13,764 nt of DNA from Lysobacterales bacterium (GTDB taxonomy: Bacteria; Pseudomonadota; Gammaproteobacteria; Xanthomonadales; Xanthomonadaceae): positions 1 through 13,764 of the forward strand of contig JADKCY010000031.1 of NCBI GenBank assembly GCA_016718605.1, written 5' to 3'. Shown here piece after piece: positions 6,753 through 13,764 of this stretch; position 1 is the first letter of the stretch, and every line of letters starts with the position of its first letter. A program made the translations under genes and the position numbers. The notes under the pieces were generated by a model. The model did no database searches. It saw only the letters and a program-made list of their open reading frames with translations, and was not told where the DNA came from.

Positions 6753-7736
6753 ATGCGATTGACCCTCACCCTTCTGCTGATCCTGATCTCGGGATTGGCC
6801 TCTGCTGCCATCAAAACACCCCCGGTCACAGGCTATTGGTGGAACCCTCAGGAGTCCGGCAGGGGATGGAACATCGACACGCAGAACGATCTTGTCGTTG
6901 TGACCCATTTCGTATTCGATACCAACCGCAAGCCAACCTTTCTGCAAGGTGTTGGCGCGTTCAATATCAACACTGGCGTGGTGGAAGCCGATACATTTGC
7001 TTTCGACAACGGGCAGTGCATCGGCTGCTCCTACACGAACCCCACAGCGACCCTCGTGGGCCGGGTCCGATTCGAGTTCACCACCTCCACGACGGGCCGG
7101 GTGATCTATCCCAATGGCGTGACCGTCAACATGTTCTACATGGACTACGGATCACCCACGTTGAACCAGAAAATGCTCGGCATGTGGGCAACCACCTGGG
7201 TCGGTGTGACGGGCGCGAATTTCACGCAAATGCCGTTCTACTCGGCAACCACGACGAACAGTAATGGTGAGCTGGCCGCCGGACTCACGGTCTTGACCAA
7301 TGCCGGACGGCAAGCGGTCACCCAGTTTGTGGCGGGCATCTATATCGCCCTATTTGATGCCAGCACGAGCTACTACGATCTCTACTACTACGTGGCCGAC
7401 GGTACGACCTACCGAGGTCTGGCCTGTACGTTCCCCAAAACCGGAACCGCCCCCAGTGTCAGTGCCTGCACAGGTGCGTCGTATGGCTTCATGGCTTACT
7501 CCAATCAGACTGCCAGAAGTTTGTTCCCCTCGAGCATCGTGTCGGCAGAGACGCCAGACCCGAAAGCTCATGCCGAAGAACAGGACCGACTGCGCGACCT
7601 CGAATATGCCGCGGCAGCGAAGGCGTCAGTCGTGATGCCCGAAGCCATCGCAAAGGCGCTGGCGGTCCCGGGGGCGCAGACTGAAATCGAGGCCACGGTC
7701 GATGAATTGATCCGTGCGCTGGAAGCCAAGCACTAG
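6753..7736 (+). CDS. Secreted protein with 'WWNP-ESG-GWN' beta-strand motif (327 aa)
   Basis: ATG 6753 follows GGAG at 6742-6745. Residues 1-19 (MRLTLTLLLILISGLASAA) are a Sec signal peptide: Arg at position 2, a leucine-rich core and an A-S-A-A cleavage region. The mature protein opens with GYWWNPQESGRGWNIDTQND, the repeat seen in many exported proteins of gamma- and betaproteobacteria ('lWWNPaESGwGinl'). A second, weaker copy begins near GMWATTWVGVTGANFTQM (143-160). Cysteines at 89 and 92 (CIGC), 225 and 239 may form disulphides in the periplasm. Residues 265-327 are Ala/Glu-rich and helical (HAEEQDRLRDLEYAAAAKAS), unlike the beta-rich body, and may be a stalk or partner-binding tail. Its role is unknown. 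It has its own terminator and is probably monocistronic. Confidence 0.85.
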   Translation: MRLTLTLLLILISGLASAAIKTPPVTGYWWNPQESGRGWNIDTQNDLVVVTHFVFDTNRKPTFLQGVGAFNINTGVVEADTFAFDNGQCIGCSYTNPTATLVGRVRFEFTTSTTGRVIYPNGVTVNMFYMDYGSPTLNQKMLGMWATTWVGVTGANFTQMPFYSATTTNSNGELAAGLTVLTNAGRQAVTQFVAGIYIALFDASTSYYDLYYYVADGTTYRGLACTFPKTGTAPSVSACTGASYGFMAYSNQTARSLFPSSIVSAETPDPKAHAEEQDRLRDLEYAAAAKASVVMPEAIAKALAVPGAQTEIEATVDELIRALEAKH

Positions 7737-7745
7737 GCGGTGGCA

Positions 7746-7774
7746 GCAGGCGACGGCAGTTCGCCGTCGCCTGC
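7746..7774 (+). terminator. Strong hairpin terminator after the secreted-protein gene
   Basis: GCAGGCGACGGC (7746-7757) pairs perfectly with GCCGTCGCCTGC (7763-7774) around a five-base loop, starting nine bases after the stop at 7736. There is no clear T-tract after it, so it may act with Rho or as an RNA-stabilising 3' hairpin. It separates the secreted-protein gene from the DUF7673 gene. Confidence 0.75.
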
Positions 7775-7841
7775 GCCGACATGCAATGAAAAATGCCACT
7801 GTCTATGATGGCATCTAGGCCACGAACGATGGGATGAGGCG

Positions 7842-8231
7842 ATGGACCAGGCGGATGACGAAATTCGTGCAAGGGCGGTAGCCCACTTTGCCGAACTGAA
7901 AGCCGTACGTGCCGCGCGCACTCAAATGTGGCCTGAAACCGAGCGTGAGGGAGTCGCCGCGTTGCACAGGCTCTTCACCATCGCGCAGAGCGACACAGGC
8001 CAATCGAGGCGGGTCGCGCGCTTTTTGCTTGGCCTCTACAACAGCAGGCGCTTTCCGTTCGCGTTGGACGACTTGCGAGGGCTCGACTACGCCATTCAGG
8101 ACGATGTGATCGCTCTCCTGAAGATGGACATGACCTGCATGAAAGAGGTTCACCGATACATTGACGATGGCGGAGCCAAGTTTGAAGACATGGCCAGCGC
8201 CTGGGACTGGAACAGAAACGAAGAAGATTGA
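7842..8231 (+). CDS. DUF7673-family protein (129 aa)
   Basis: The product contains EGVAALHRLFTIAQSDTGQS and then RRVARFLLGLYN (about residues 37-68), the signature I know from small proteins annotated DUF7673. These are frequent on plasmids and integrative elements and have no known biochemical role. The rest is helical: FALDDLRGLDYAIQDDVIAL, then LKMDMTCMKEVHRY. It is soluble and has no catalytic motif. ATG 7842 is preceded by GAGG at 7836-7839. The protein appears complete at both ends, closing with acidic WDWNRNEED. Its TGA (8229-8231) overlaps the TTG that opens the long repeat-protein ORF, so an element boundary may lie right here. Confidence 0.85.
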   Translation: MDQADDEIRARAVAHFAELKAVRAARTQMWPETEREGVAALHRLFTIAQSDTGQSRRVARFLLGLYNSRRFPFALDDLRGLDYAIQDDVIALLKMDMTCMKEVHRYIDDGGAKFEDMASAWDWNRNEED

Positions 8232-11200
8232 ACCCAACGCGCCTTCGCCCTCAGACACCCCTCACACGGCAACGGACGTTTGTCTGCCTGTTCCCGGCGG
8301 TGGATGATCCGGGTGCAACCTTTCTCATCGACGGCATGAGCGCTGGCTTCGTCTGCCTTGACACGACGACCTTCCCGCGCACGGCCATCGTGTCGGTAAC
8401 CGCGGAGGACGGGATCACCACCAAGGACTACCACTTCGATCTGGTGGTGCCTTTGGGGAGCAATGCCGATATTGCCTACTTTGGCGGCAGCGGTTGGCAG
8501 ATCTCGCCCGACTTCGCTCCCGCCGTGACCGAGTACGTCGCGCGAAGCACCGGTGCTCCGACGGTCTGCATTTACTTCGGAGTCGAAGATTTCGCAGCAA
8601 CCCTGACCATCAATGGAATTCCGCGCGACATCTTTGACACGGAAACCTGCTATGACACCGTGAACTTGCCGGCGACGATGACCATTGTCGTGACCGCCGA
8701 AGATGGGGTGACCACGAAGACCACCACGGTGCAGGTGTTGCCGCCGCTCAGCACAGATTCCACATTGGACGATCTGCAACTGAGTGTGGGCGCCTTTACC
8801 TCGCCGCCGGCGTTCAATCCCGAGAATTACATTCACGACATCACAGTCCCGACGGACGCCACAGCGATCACCTTCACGGCAACCCCCGGACACCCGGCGC
8901 AAGTGCTCACCTACAACGGCCTGCCGGTGGGTAACGACGGGATCTTCGGTCCTATCGCCTTGGCCTATGGCGTGACCGAAGTGCTGTTGCAAGTGATGCC
9001 CGAGGACGGCATTTCTCGGCGCGACTACGTGCTGCGCGTCAATCGGCCGTTGTCATCGGAGGCACGCCTGAGCAGCTTGAGCACCTCGTTGCCCGGCTTT
9101 CCGGCCGCGTTTGATCCGGAAGTGCAGGTCTATCCGGTGACGGTGAGCGGCGGCACGAGCTCGATCACGGTGACCGCCACGCCCATGGCGGCGCAGGCGA
9201 GCTTCACCGTGCAGGGAGTCGCGGGCGTGGCAGGCGTGCCTTCGGGTGAGATCCCCTTGGCCTATGGGCAGAATACGGTGATCCTGATGGTCACCGCGCA
9301 GGATGGCTCCATGCGCGGCTATGCCTTGGAGATCGCACGCGAGATCCCTGCCGCCGTGGCCATCCAGAGCTTTGATGTGGTGGACGTCTGTTGTGCCGTT
9401 CCGCCTGACCCCGCCCAAACCCTATTTGTCGTCAATGGATTTTCTACGACTACTCGCCCCGCGCTGATGGTGACGACTACGGATCCGGCGGCGACGATGA
9501 GCTTGGATGGTCTGCCGCTGACGCAAGGCGGTCCGGACGTCACGCCGTATCTGCCACCGAATCAGTTCGTGGATCGCATCCTGCGCGTGACCTCCGCCGA
9601 TGGCCTGCAGTCCTTGGACTACACGGTACGATTCTGGCGCCCGCGCAGCAGCAACGCCGAGCTGAGCGACCTGACACCCACGGTCGGTGAGTTCACCACG
9701 ACGTTCCAGTCCGACGACTTCTTGTACTACCTCGAAGTCGACGTTGGCACCCCCGTCGCCTTCACCCTGCATCGCGCCCATGAAGGCAGTGCGGTGGAGA
9801 TGCTGGGCTTTGCGCCGGTGGCCGATGGCGTGCCGACCGTTGCCATTCCCGCCGCGCTGGGAGACGCGTTCTACAATTTCAATGTGGTGTCCGAGCAAGG
9901 TGGCTTGAACACCTACACCGTGCGAGTCCGAGGCTTGCCGAGCGCGAACGCGAACCTCACCGATCTCACGGCGAGCGCGGGGAGCCTGAGCCCGGCCTTT
10001 GATCCGGCCGTGCTGTCCTACACATTGTCCTTACCGCCGGCGCAGGCCTCGGTCGATCTCTCGGCAATCACCGCCAACGCCGCCGCCACGATGACCCTCA
10101 ACGGCCAACCGCTGCTAAGCGGTGAGCCGGCCACCGTCACGGTCCCGCCCGAAGGCACCCTGGTGACGGTGGTGGTTCAGGCCCAAGCCGGGAACACCGC
10201 GACCACCAGCATCGCCATCTCCCGGTCCAATGGCGCACCCTCGATCAGCGGACCAACCACGCTGGGCATGCTGGAAGACGGGGCAACGCAGGCCTTGGAG
10301 TTGACGCTTGCCGATGTCCACACGCCACCGGCCGATCTCACCATCGTGGGTGTTACCTCAAGCGATGAGAGCCTCATTGCCAGTGCCGGTGTGTTGGCGG
10401 GGATGACGCGCTTGGCGGATCGCGTGACGCTGCCCATCGCACCGCAGCCGGATGCGTATGGCGTGGCAAACGTGAGCATTGAAGTGCAGGATGCCGGCGG
10501 TCTGTCGGCGACACACACGATTGCCGTGACCGTGCAGCCCATCAATGACGCACCGACCTTTGCGATCACCCAGTCTGTGGTGGACGTCTCGGGCGAGGCC
10601 GGTAGCGTGACCGTTCCGGGCGTACTGGGACAGATCTCCGCCGGACCAGCGAATGAATCCACTCAGGCGCTGAGCTTTTCGGTGGTGGCGGAAGATCTTG
10701 GGCAGACGCCGGCGATCAGCAGTGTGGGCATGGCTGCCAATGGCGATCTGACCCTGCAACGCACAGGTACACCAGGACGGGCACGGGTGCGTGTCATCTT
10801 GCACGACGACGGTGGCACCCAGAACGGCGGCATCGACAGTTCGGCCGAGCGCGTGATCACCGTGTGGGTGGGCGAGGCCTATGACCTGAGCGTGCGGATT
10901 GATCCCGGTGCGCACCTGGGCGGCCATCGCGCCTACGAGATCGTGGTGGAAAATCACGGTCCCAGCGCCGTCGCCAATGGAACGCTGCTGATTGCCCCTC
11001 TAAACGGTCTTCGCAGCCCAGGATTCACCTGCACACCTGGGGCAGGCGCGACCTGCACCGCACCGCCGCTCTCGTCACCGGGCACCTTTGCCATCCACCT
11101 GTTGGTCGGCGCAAGCCTCACTGTGCAACTGGATGCCACGCAAGATCCGTTTGCCACCGGTATTGAGATTCATGCAGGCGTCGCTGCACCGTTGGATCTA

Positions 11201-11284
11201 CCGACGATCAATCCGGCGGATGACACCGCCACGCTGCAAGAACCCGTGCTTCCCTACGGCATCTTCGGGGGCGGTTTCGAGTAA
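8228..11284 (+). CDS. Large cadherin-like beta-sandwich repeat protein, apparently 5'-truncated (1018 aa)
   Basis: The product carries a row of about 95-residue cadherin-like beta-sandwich repeats (PF12733 type): an incomplete one at about 17-75, then 78-172, 177-272, 277-370, 375-470, 475-568 and 573-667. The typical pattern is 'NANLTDLTASAGSLSPAFDP ... AEDG.TT..Y.v.V'. Two tandem Ig/cadherin-like domains follow (about 669-772 and 773-880, joined by NDAPTF), then a DUF11-like domain (881-1000) and the tail YGIFGGGFE, which resembles the '..F.DGFE' ends of many exported Lysobacterales proteins. Such proteins are secreted or surface-bound and probably act in adhesion. There is no signal peptide, and the first repeat lacks its opening strands, so the real 5' end seems lost. 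The only available start is TTG 8228, overlapping the DUF7673 stop; export is unlikely from it. Cysteine pairs in repeats 1 and 2 fit disulphides in an exported protein. The ORF is uninterrupted over 3 kb. Confidence 0.85.
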   Translation: MNPTRLRPQTPLTRQRTFVCLFPAVDDPGATFLIDGMSAGFVCLDTTTFPRTAIVSVTAEDGITTKDYHFDLVVPLGSNADIAYFGGSGWQISPDFAPAVTEYVARSTGAPTVCIYFGVEDFAATLTINGIPRDIFDTETCYDTVNLPATMTIVVTAEDGVTTKTTTVQVLPPLSTDSTLDDLQLSVGAFTSPPAFNPENYIHDITVPTDATAITFTATPGHPAQVLTYNGLPVGNDGIFGPIALAYGVTEVLLQVMPEDGISRRDYVLRVNRPLSSEARLSSLSTSLPGFPAAFDPEVQVYPVTVSGGTSSITVTATPMAAQASFTVQGVAGVAGVPSGEIPLAYGQNTVILMVTAQDGSMRGYALEIAREIPAAVAIQSFDVVDVCCAVPPDPAQTLFVVNGFSTTTRPALMVTTTDPAATMSLDGLPLTQGGPDVTPYLPPNQFVDRILRVTSADGLQSLDYTVRFWRPRSSNAELSDLTPTVGEFTTTFQSDDFLYYLEVDVGTPVAFTLHRAHEGSAVEMLGFAPVADGVPTVAIPAALGDAFYNFNVVSEQGGLNTYTVRVRGLPSANANLTDLTASAGSLSPAFDPAVLSYTLSLPPAQASVDLSAITANAAATMTLNGQPLLSGEPATVTVPPEGTLVTVVVQAQAGNTATTSIAISRSNGAPSISGPTTLGMLEDGATQALELTLADVHTPPADLTIVGVTSSDESLIASAGVLAGMTRLADRVTLPIAPQPDAYGVANVSIEVQDAGGLSATHTIAVTVQPINDAPTFAITQSVVDVSGEAGSVTVPGVLGQISAGPANESTQALSFSVVAEDLGQTPAISSVGMAANGDLTLQRTGTPGRARVRVILHDDGGTQNGGIDSSAERVITVWVGEAYDLSVRIDPGAHLGGHRAYEIVVENHGPSAVANGTLLIAPLNGLRSPGFTCTPGAGATCTAPPLSSPGTFAIHLLVGASLTVQLDATQDPFATGIEIHAGVAAPLDLPTINPADDTATLQEPVLPYGIFGGGFE

Positions 11285-11286
11285 GG

Positions 11287-11321
11287 GAATGCCCCCTGCC
11301 TGGATCGGGCAGGGGGCGTTC
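11287..11321 (+). terminator. Strong hairpin terminator after the repeat-protein gene
   Basis: GAATGCCCCCTGCC (11287-11300) pairs with GGCAGGGGGCGTTC (11308-11321), 14 base pairs with one G-U, around a seven-base loop, starting two bases after the stop codon. No long T-run follows. It isolates the repeat-protein gene from repA. The remaining 125 bases to the repA start show no iterons or tandem repeats, only a short GACGCGTC palindrome at 11358-11365. Confidence 0.8.
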
Positions 11322-11446
11322 CAAATACGTCGATTGCCGAGATGGACGCAGCCTGGCGACGCGTCACTGTGAGCAAGATTTGGGATTGAGGCACCACGAG
11401 AACCCCATGTAAGGTGCAGCGATGCGCACAGCATCAGGTAACTAGG

Positions 11447-12575
11447 ATGAGCAAGACGTCCCGAGGCAAAGACCCAACCGTGAAGGGTGAGGTGCAGTCG
11501 AGCCTGTTCGATTCGCCCGTCGCCGACGATCACGCCAATGTGATCACGGCGCTTCAGGCGGACTTCGAGATCCCGAAAGGGTTGATAGAACGCCTAAAAC
11601 CAGAGGAGGCCAAGAACTTCCTTGATGCTTTGCGGGAAACCGCCGAATTGTTGGCCGCCGTGTCTGATGAAGACGCGCCCAAGCCCGCGAGTGGTTCGCC
11701 GTTTCTGGCGTCATTGGGGTTGTCGGCCGAGGTAAGCGGGGCGGATGACACGCCGCTGATGTCGTCCAGTGGGCCACCGCAGTTTTTTGTTTGCGATGCG
11801 ATTGATCCGCCGGTGAAGGACGATATGGCGTCGATGGAGCACCCGATGTTCACGCTCCAGAAGACACCCGACAAGAACATTCGAAAATACGAGCACAACG
11901 GCGTGCACATTGAAATCACGCCCTCGGTCAAAGGAATGGCCACCCTCTGGGACAAAGACATTCTGATCGTCGCGATCTCGCACCTGCTCGCCAAGATGAA
12001 CAGCGGCATCCAGACGCACCGCACGGTTCGGTTTCGGGCCTCTGAAATGCTGCGCACGACCCAGCGTGGCATTGGCGGCAGTGCCTACATGCAGCTCGTG
12101 GATGGACTGGACCGACTGGCAGGCACGCGAATCAAGACGGACATCAAGACAGGCAACAGACGCACACGGGAAGGATTTGGCCTGATTGAGCTGGAAGGTC
12201 GTCCAGGAGGAGAACGATGAGCGGATGTCCCATATCGAGATCACGATCTCCGACTGGCTGTGGCGCGCGATCCTGGGGCGGGAGGTGCTGACGCTGTCAC
12301 CCGACTATTTCGGATTGACCAGTGCGATTGAGCGACGCCTGTATGAGATCGCCCGAAAACACTGCGGATCGCAGCCCAAGTTCAGCATCAGCTTAGAAGT
12401 CCTGCATAAGAAAGTCGGCTCGACCAACATTCGTCGGCAGTTTCGCCACGCGATCAAGCAATGCGTCGAGGAAGACCGGTTGCCGGACTATCACCTGCAC
12501 TATGAGATCGAGTCGGACATGGTCACCTTTATCCGTCGCGAAGTCCTGTTGGAGGGGCGGGTGACGCGACCCTAG
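11447..12575 (+). pseudogene. repA: Plasmid replication initiator protein A (RepA/RPA family), one frameshift
   Basis: Residues 112-247 in frame 2 match the RPA replication initiator family (PF10134): FFVCDAIDPPVKDDMASMEH, then PMFTLQK, IEITPSVKGMATLWDKDILI, MNSGIQTHRTVRF and LDRLAGTRIKTDI. The ORF then runs into an early stop at 12220. The rest of the family (SWKVVQ, IEITISDWLWRAILGREVLT, LSPDYF, ERRLYEIARKHCG, LPDYHLHYEI, MVTFIRR) continues in frame 3 from about 12189 to 12575. The shift falls at or next to GAG 12188-12190, best explained by loss of two bases or gain of one. No slippery sequence is seen, so programmed frameshifting is unlikely. The full product would be about 375 aa. RepA binds the plasmid origin and opens it for replication. 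ATG 11447 is chosen because the N-terminus MSKTSRGKD then reads normally; the first 110 residues are a variable, acidic leader. Presence of repA marks this DNA as plasmid-derived. Confidence 0.88.
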
Positions 12576-12620
12576 TCTGCTGAGCAGTTAATTGGCGCGA
12601 TGCATGTTGTCACGCTAGAG

Positions 12621-12653
12621 ATGGTTCACCGAGTGCGTCAGGAGGTGAACCAT
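12621..12653 (+). promoter_or_regulatory. Inverted repeat covering the methyltransferase ribosome binding site and start codon
   Basis: ATGGTTCACC (12621-12630) is perfectly complementary to GGTGAACCAT (12644-12653) across a 13-base spacer. The right arm overlaps the end of the strong Shine-Dalgarno AGGAGGT (12640-12646) and the first two bases of the ATG at 12652. In mRNA this would fold into a 10-bp hairpin hiding the initiation region. On DNA it could be an operator, for example for self-repression, since some C5 methyltransferases repress their own genes. The dyad is certain; its role is inferred. Confidence 0.6.
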
Positions 12654-13764
12654 GGCCGATGGCGGCAATCAGAACAGTTTTCGTTTTCCCGCGCCCAGCA
12701 CACAGCAGTGCTATTTGAGGCCGGACGAGATCATTGTGGATCTCTTTGCCGGTGGCGGCGGTGCGTCAGAAGCGCTACGTGAAGCGCTGGGCCGAGACCC
12801 CGACATCTGCATCAATCACGATGCCACCGCCATCGGAATGCATGCGGCGAACCATCCGTTTGCGCGGCACCTGAAGTCCGATGTCTGGCATGCCGATCCG
12901 CGGCGCGAAGTGGCGGGGAAAGCCGTCGGATGGCTGCATGCCTCGCCGGACTGCACGCATTTTTCCCAAGCCAAGGGCGGGCAACCGCGCAGCAGTGAGT
13001 CGCGCAGCCTGAGTTGGGTGGTGTGCAAATGGGCGGGCATGGTCAAGCCACGATTGATCAGTCTCGGAGCACGTCACCCAAGTGCAGTCCTGGGGGCCGC
13101 TGGTCGCCAAACGCTGCTCCCGAGACGGGCCGCGTGATCAAGATCGACGGCAGCGTGGCGGCACCGGGGGAGCGCGTCCCCGTCCGGGAGCAATACCTGA
13201 TCCCCGATCCCAAACGCGCCGGCGCCACGTGGAAGCAGTTTGTTCGCCACCTGAAGCGCCTCGGATACGACGTCGAGCACCGCGCGCTGCGCGCCTGTGA
13301 CTTTGGCGCGGGAACCAGCCGCAACCGCTTGTTCATGATGGCGCGCTCGGATGGTGACGCCATTCAGTGGCCAGAACCGTCCCACGGTCCCAGGGTCGTC
13401 CCCCCTACGTGAGGCCGCCGATTGCATCGACTTCGCGATCCCCCCCTCCATCTTTCAACGCAAGCGCCCGCTGGTGGAAGCGACACTGCGCCGCATCGCA
13501 CCGGGGCATCAAGCGCTTCGTCCTGGATGCCGCGGAGCCTTCATTGTTCCCAACAACACCAACAACACGCCCAAGTCAGTCGCCGAGCCGCTTCCGACCG
13601 TGACCACGTGCAGCGGACGTAACCTCCTGGTCGCGCCTACGTTGGTCCAATGTGCCAATGCCTCGTCAGAGGGGGTGGCGAGCGCTGATGCACCGCTCGG
13701 CGTGATCACGGCGAAGCCCAGGGGGCGCACACGCCCTGAGCAGTGCAGTCCTTGTTCAGGCAGG
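12652..13764 (+). pseudogene. C5 cytosine DNA methyltransferase, many frameshifts, 3' end outside window
   Basis: The N-terminal part (frame 1) has the AdoMet-binding motif I DLFAGGGGASEAL (residues 30-42). It also has motif IV with catalytic Cys101 in HASPDCTHFSQAKGG, the SPDC variant of the usual PPC, and then SLSWVVCKWAGMVKPRLISL. An extra G at about 13066 moves the reading to frame 2 (HVTQVQSWGPLVAKRCS). Near 13121 it moves to frame 3 (ETGRVIKIDGSVAAPGERV, KRLGYDVEHRALRACDFGAG, TSRNRLFMMARSDGD). At about 13400 it moves to frame 1 (LREAADCIDFAI, RKRPLVEATLRRIA), near 13503 to frame 2 (GIKRFVLDAAEP), near 13540 to frame 1 (PKSVAEPLPTVTT, NLLVAPTLVQC), and near 13722 to frame 2 (AVLVQAG). 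Conserved blocks remain in order. Stand-alone enzymes of this kind on plasmids protect DNA from host restriction. No matching restriction enzyme is recognisable nearby. Either the gene is intact with sequence errors, or it was disabled recently. Confidence 0.88.

Noticed and set aside
8150..8992. Minus-strand ORF of 280 codons opposite the repeat protein
   Set aside because: It is a His/Arg/Gly-rich shadow of the cadherin-like repeats; similar antisense ORFs recur along the same gene (for example 10358-10957) as expected in GC-rich coding DNA.
11322..11446. Iteron-type replication origin before repA
   Set aside because: No direct repeats of about 15-22 bases, and no clear AT-rich or DnaA-box cluster were seen; the origin may lie elsewhere.
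12180..12200. Programmed ribosomal frameshift in repA
   Set aside because: No slippery heptamer or following pseudoknot is visible, and neighbouring genes carry similar unplanned shifts.
1..13764. Circular plasmid closed at the window ends
   Set aside because: The last and first bases show no overlap, and the methyltransferase frame does not clearly continue into base 1, so circularity cannot be supported from sequence alone.
1..13764. CRISPR array, tRNA or rRNA genes
   Set aside because: No regularly spaced repeats, cloverleaf-like segments or conserved rRNA stretches were seen on either strand.

Overview
The window is GC-rich (about 60% by eye), gene-dense, and mostly coded on the + strand. 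Two protein styles suggest a gammaproteobacterium near the Xanthomonadales/Lysobacterales. One is a secreted protein opening with a 'GYWWNPQESGRGWN' repeat. The other is a large extracellular protein of cadherin-like beta-sandwich repeats ending in a '...IFGGGFE' tail. The accessory genes are typical of plasmids or integrative elements: an AcrVA2-family anti-CRISPR-like gene, rdgC, an HNH protein, a DUF7673 protein, a RepA replication initiator and a C5 cytosine methyltransferase. The best reading is plasmid or integrated-plasmid DNA next to, or recombined with, chromosome-type secreted-protein genes. Placement to genus is inference.

Layout. 1-597: fragments and one weak minus-strand ORF. 598-1590: AcrVA2-like gene broken by several indels. 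1615-3084: four small or unrecognised + strand genes, tightly packed, the first two probably also frameshifted. 3203-5142: intact rdgC followed by an intact HNH-endonuclease-domain gene. 5161-6515: a divergent pair of unrecognised genes (5970-5161 minus, 6015-6515 plus). 6753-7736: secreted protein, followed by a strong hairpin terminator. 7842-8231: DUF7673 protein, whose stop overlaps a 1018-residue repeat protein (8228-11284) that starts in mid-domain without a signal peptide and ends before a strong terminator. 11447-12575: plasmid RepA, frameshifted near 12188. 12652 to window end: C5 DNA methyltransferase, frameshifted many times. A perfect 10-bp inverted repeat covers its Shine-Dalgarno sequence and start codon.

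How the genes may work together. The run 598-5142 looks like one + strand transcription unit of defence-interaction and recombination genes. It joins an anti-CRISPR-like protein, unrecognised small proteins, a possible ADP-ribosyltransferase-like protein, the RecA-modulating DNA-binding protein RdgC and an HNH nuclease-like protein. With RepA and a stand-alone methyltransferase this fits the replication, establishment and anti-defence genes of a plasmid.

Reliability. Frameshifts are concentrated at the two ends of the window (about 1-2700 and 12180-13764), and 2.8-12.1 kb is clean. In the broken genes the protein sequence stays well conserved as it moves from frame to frame, and several shifts sit in short homopolymers. 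That pattern fits base-call or assembly errors, or very recent indels, better than old pseudogene decay. The frameshifted genes should be re-sequenced before being treated as dead.
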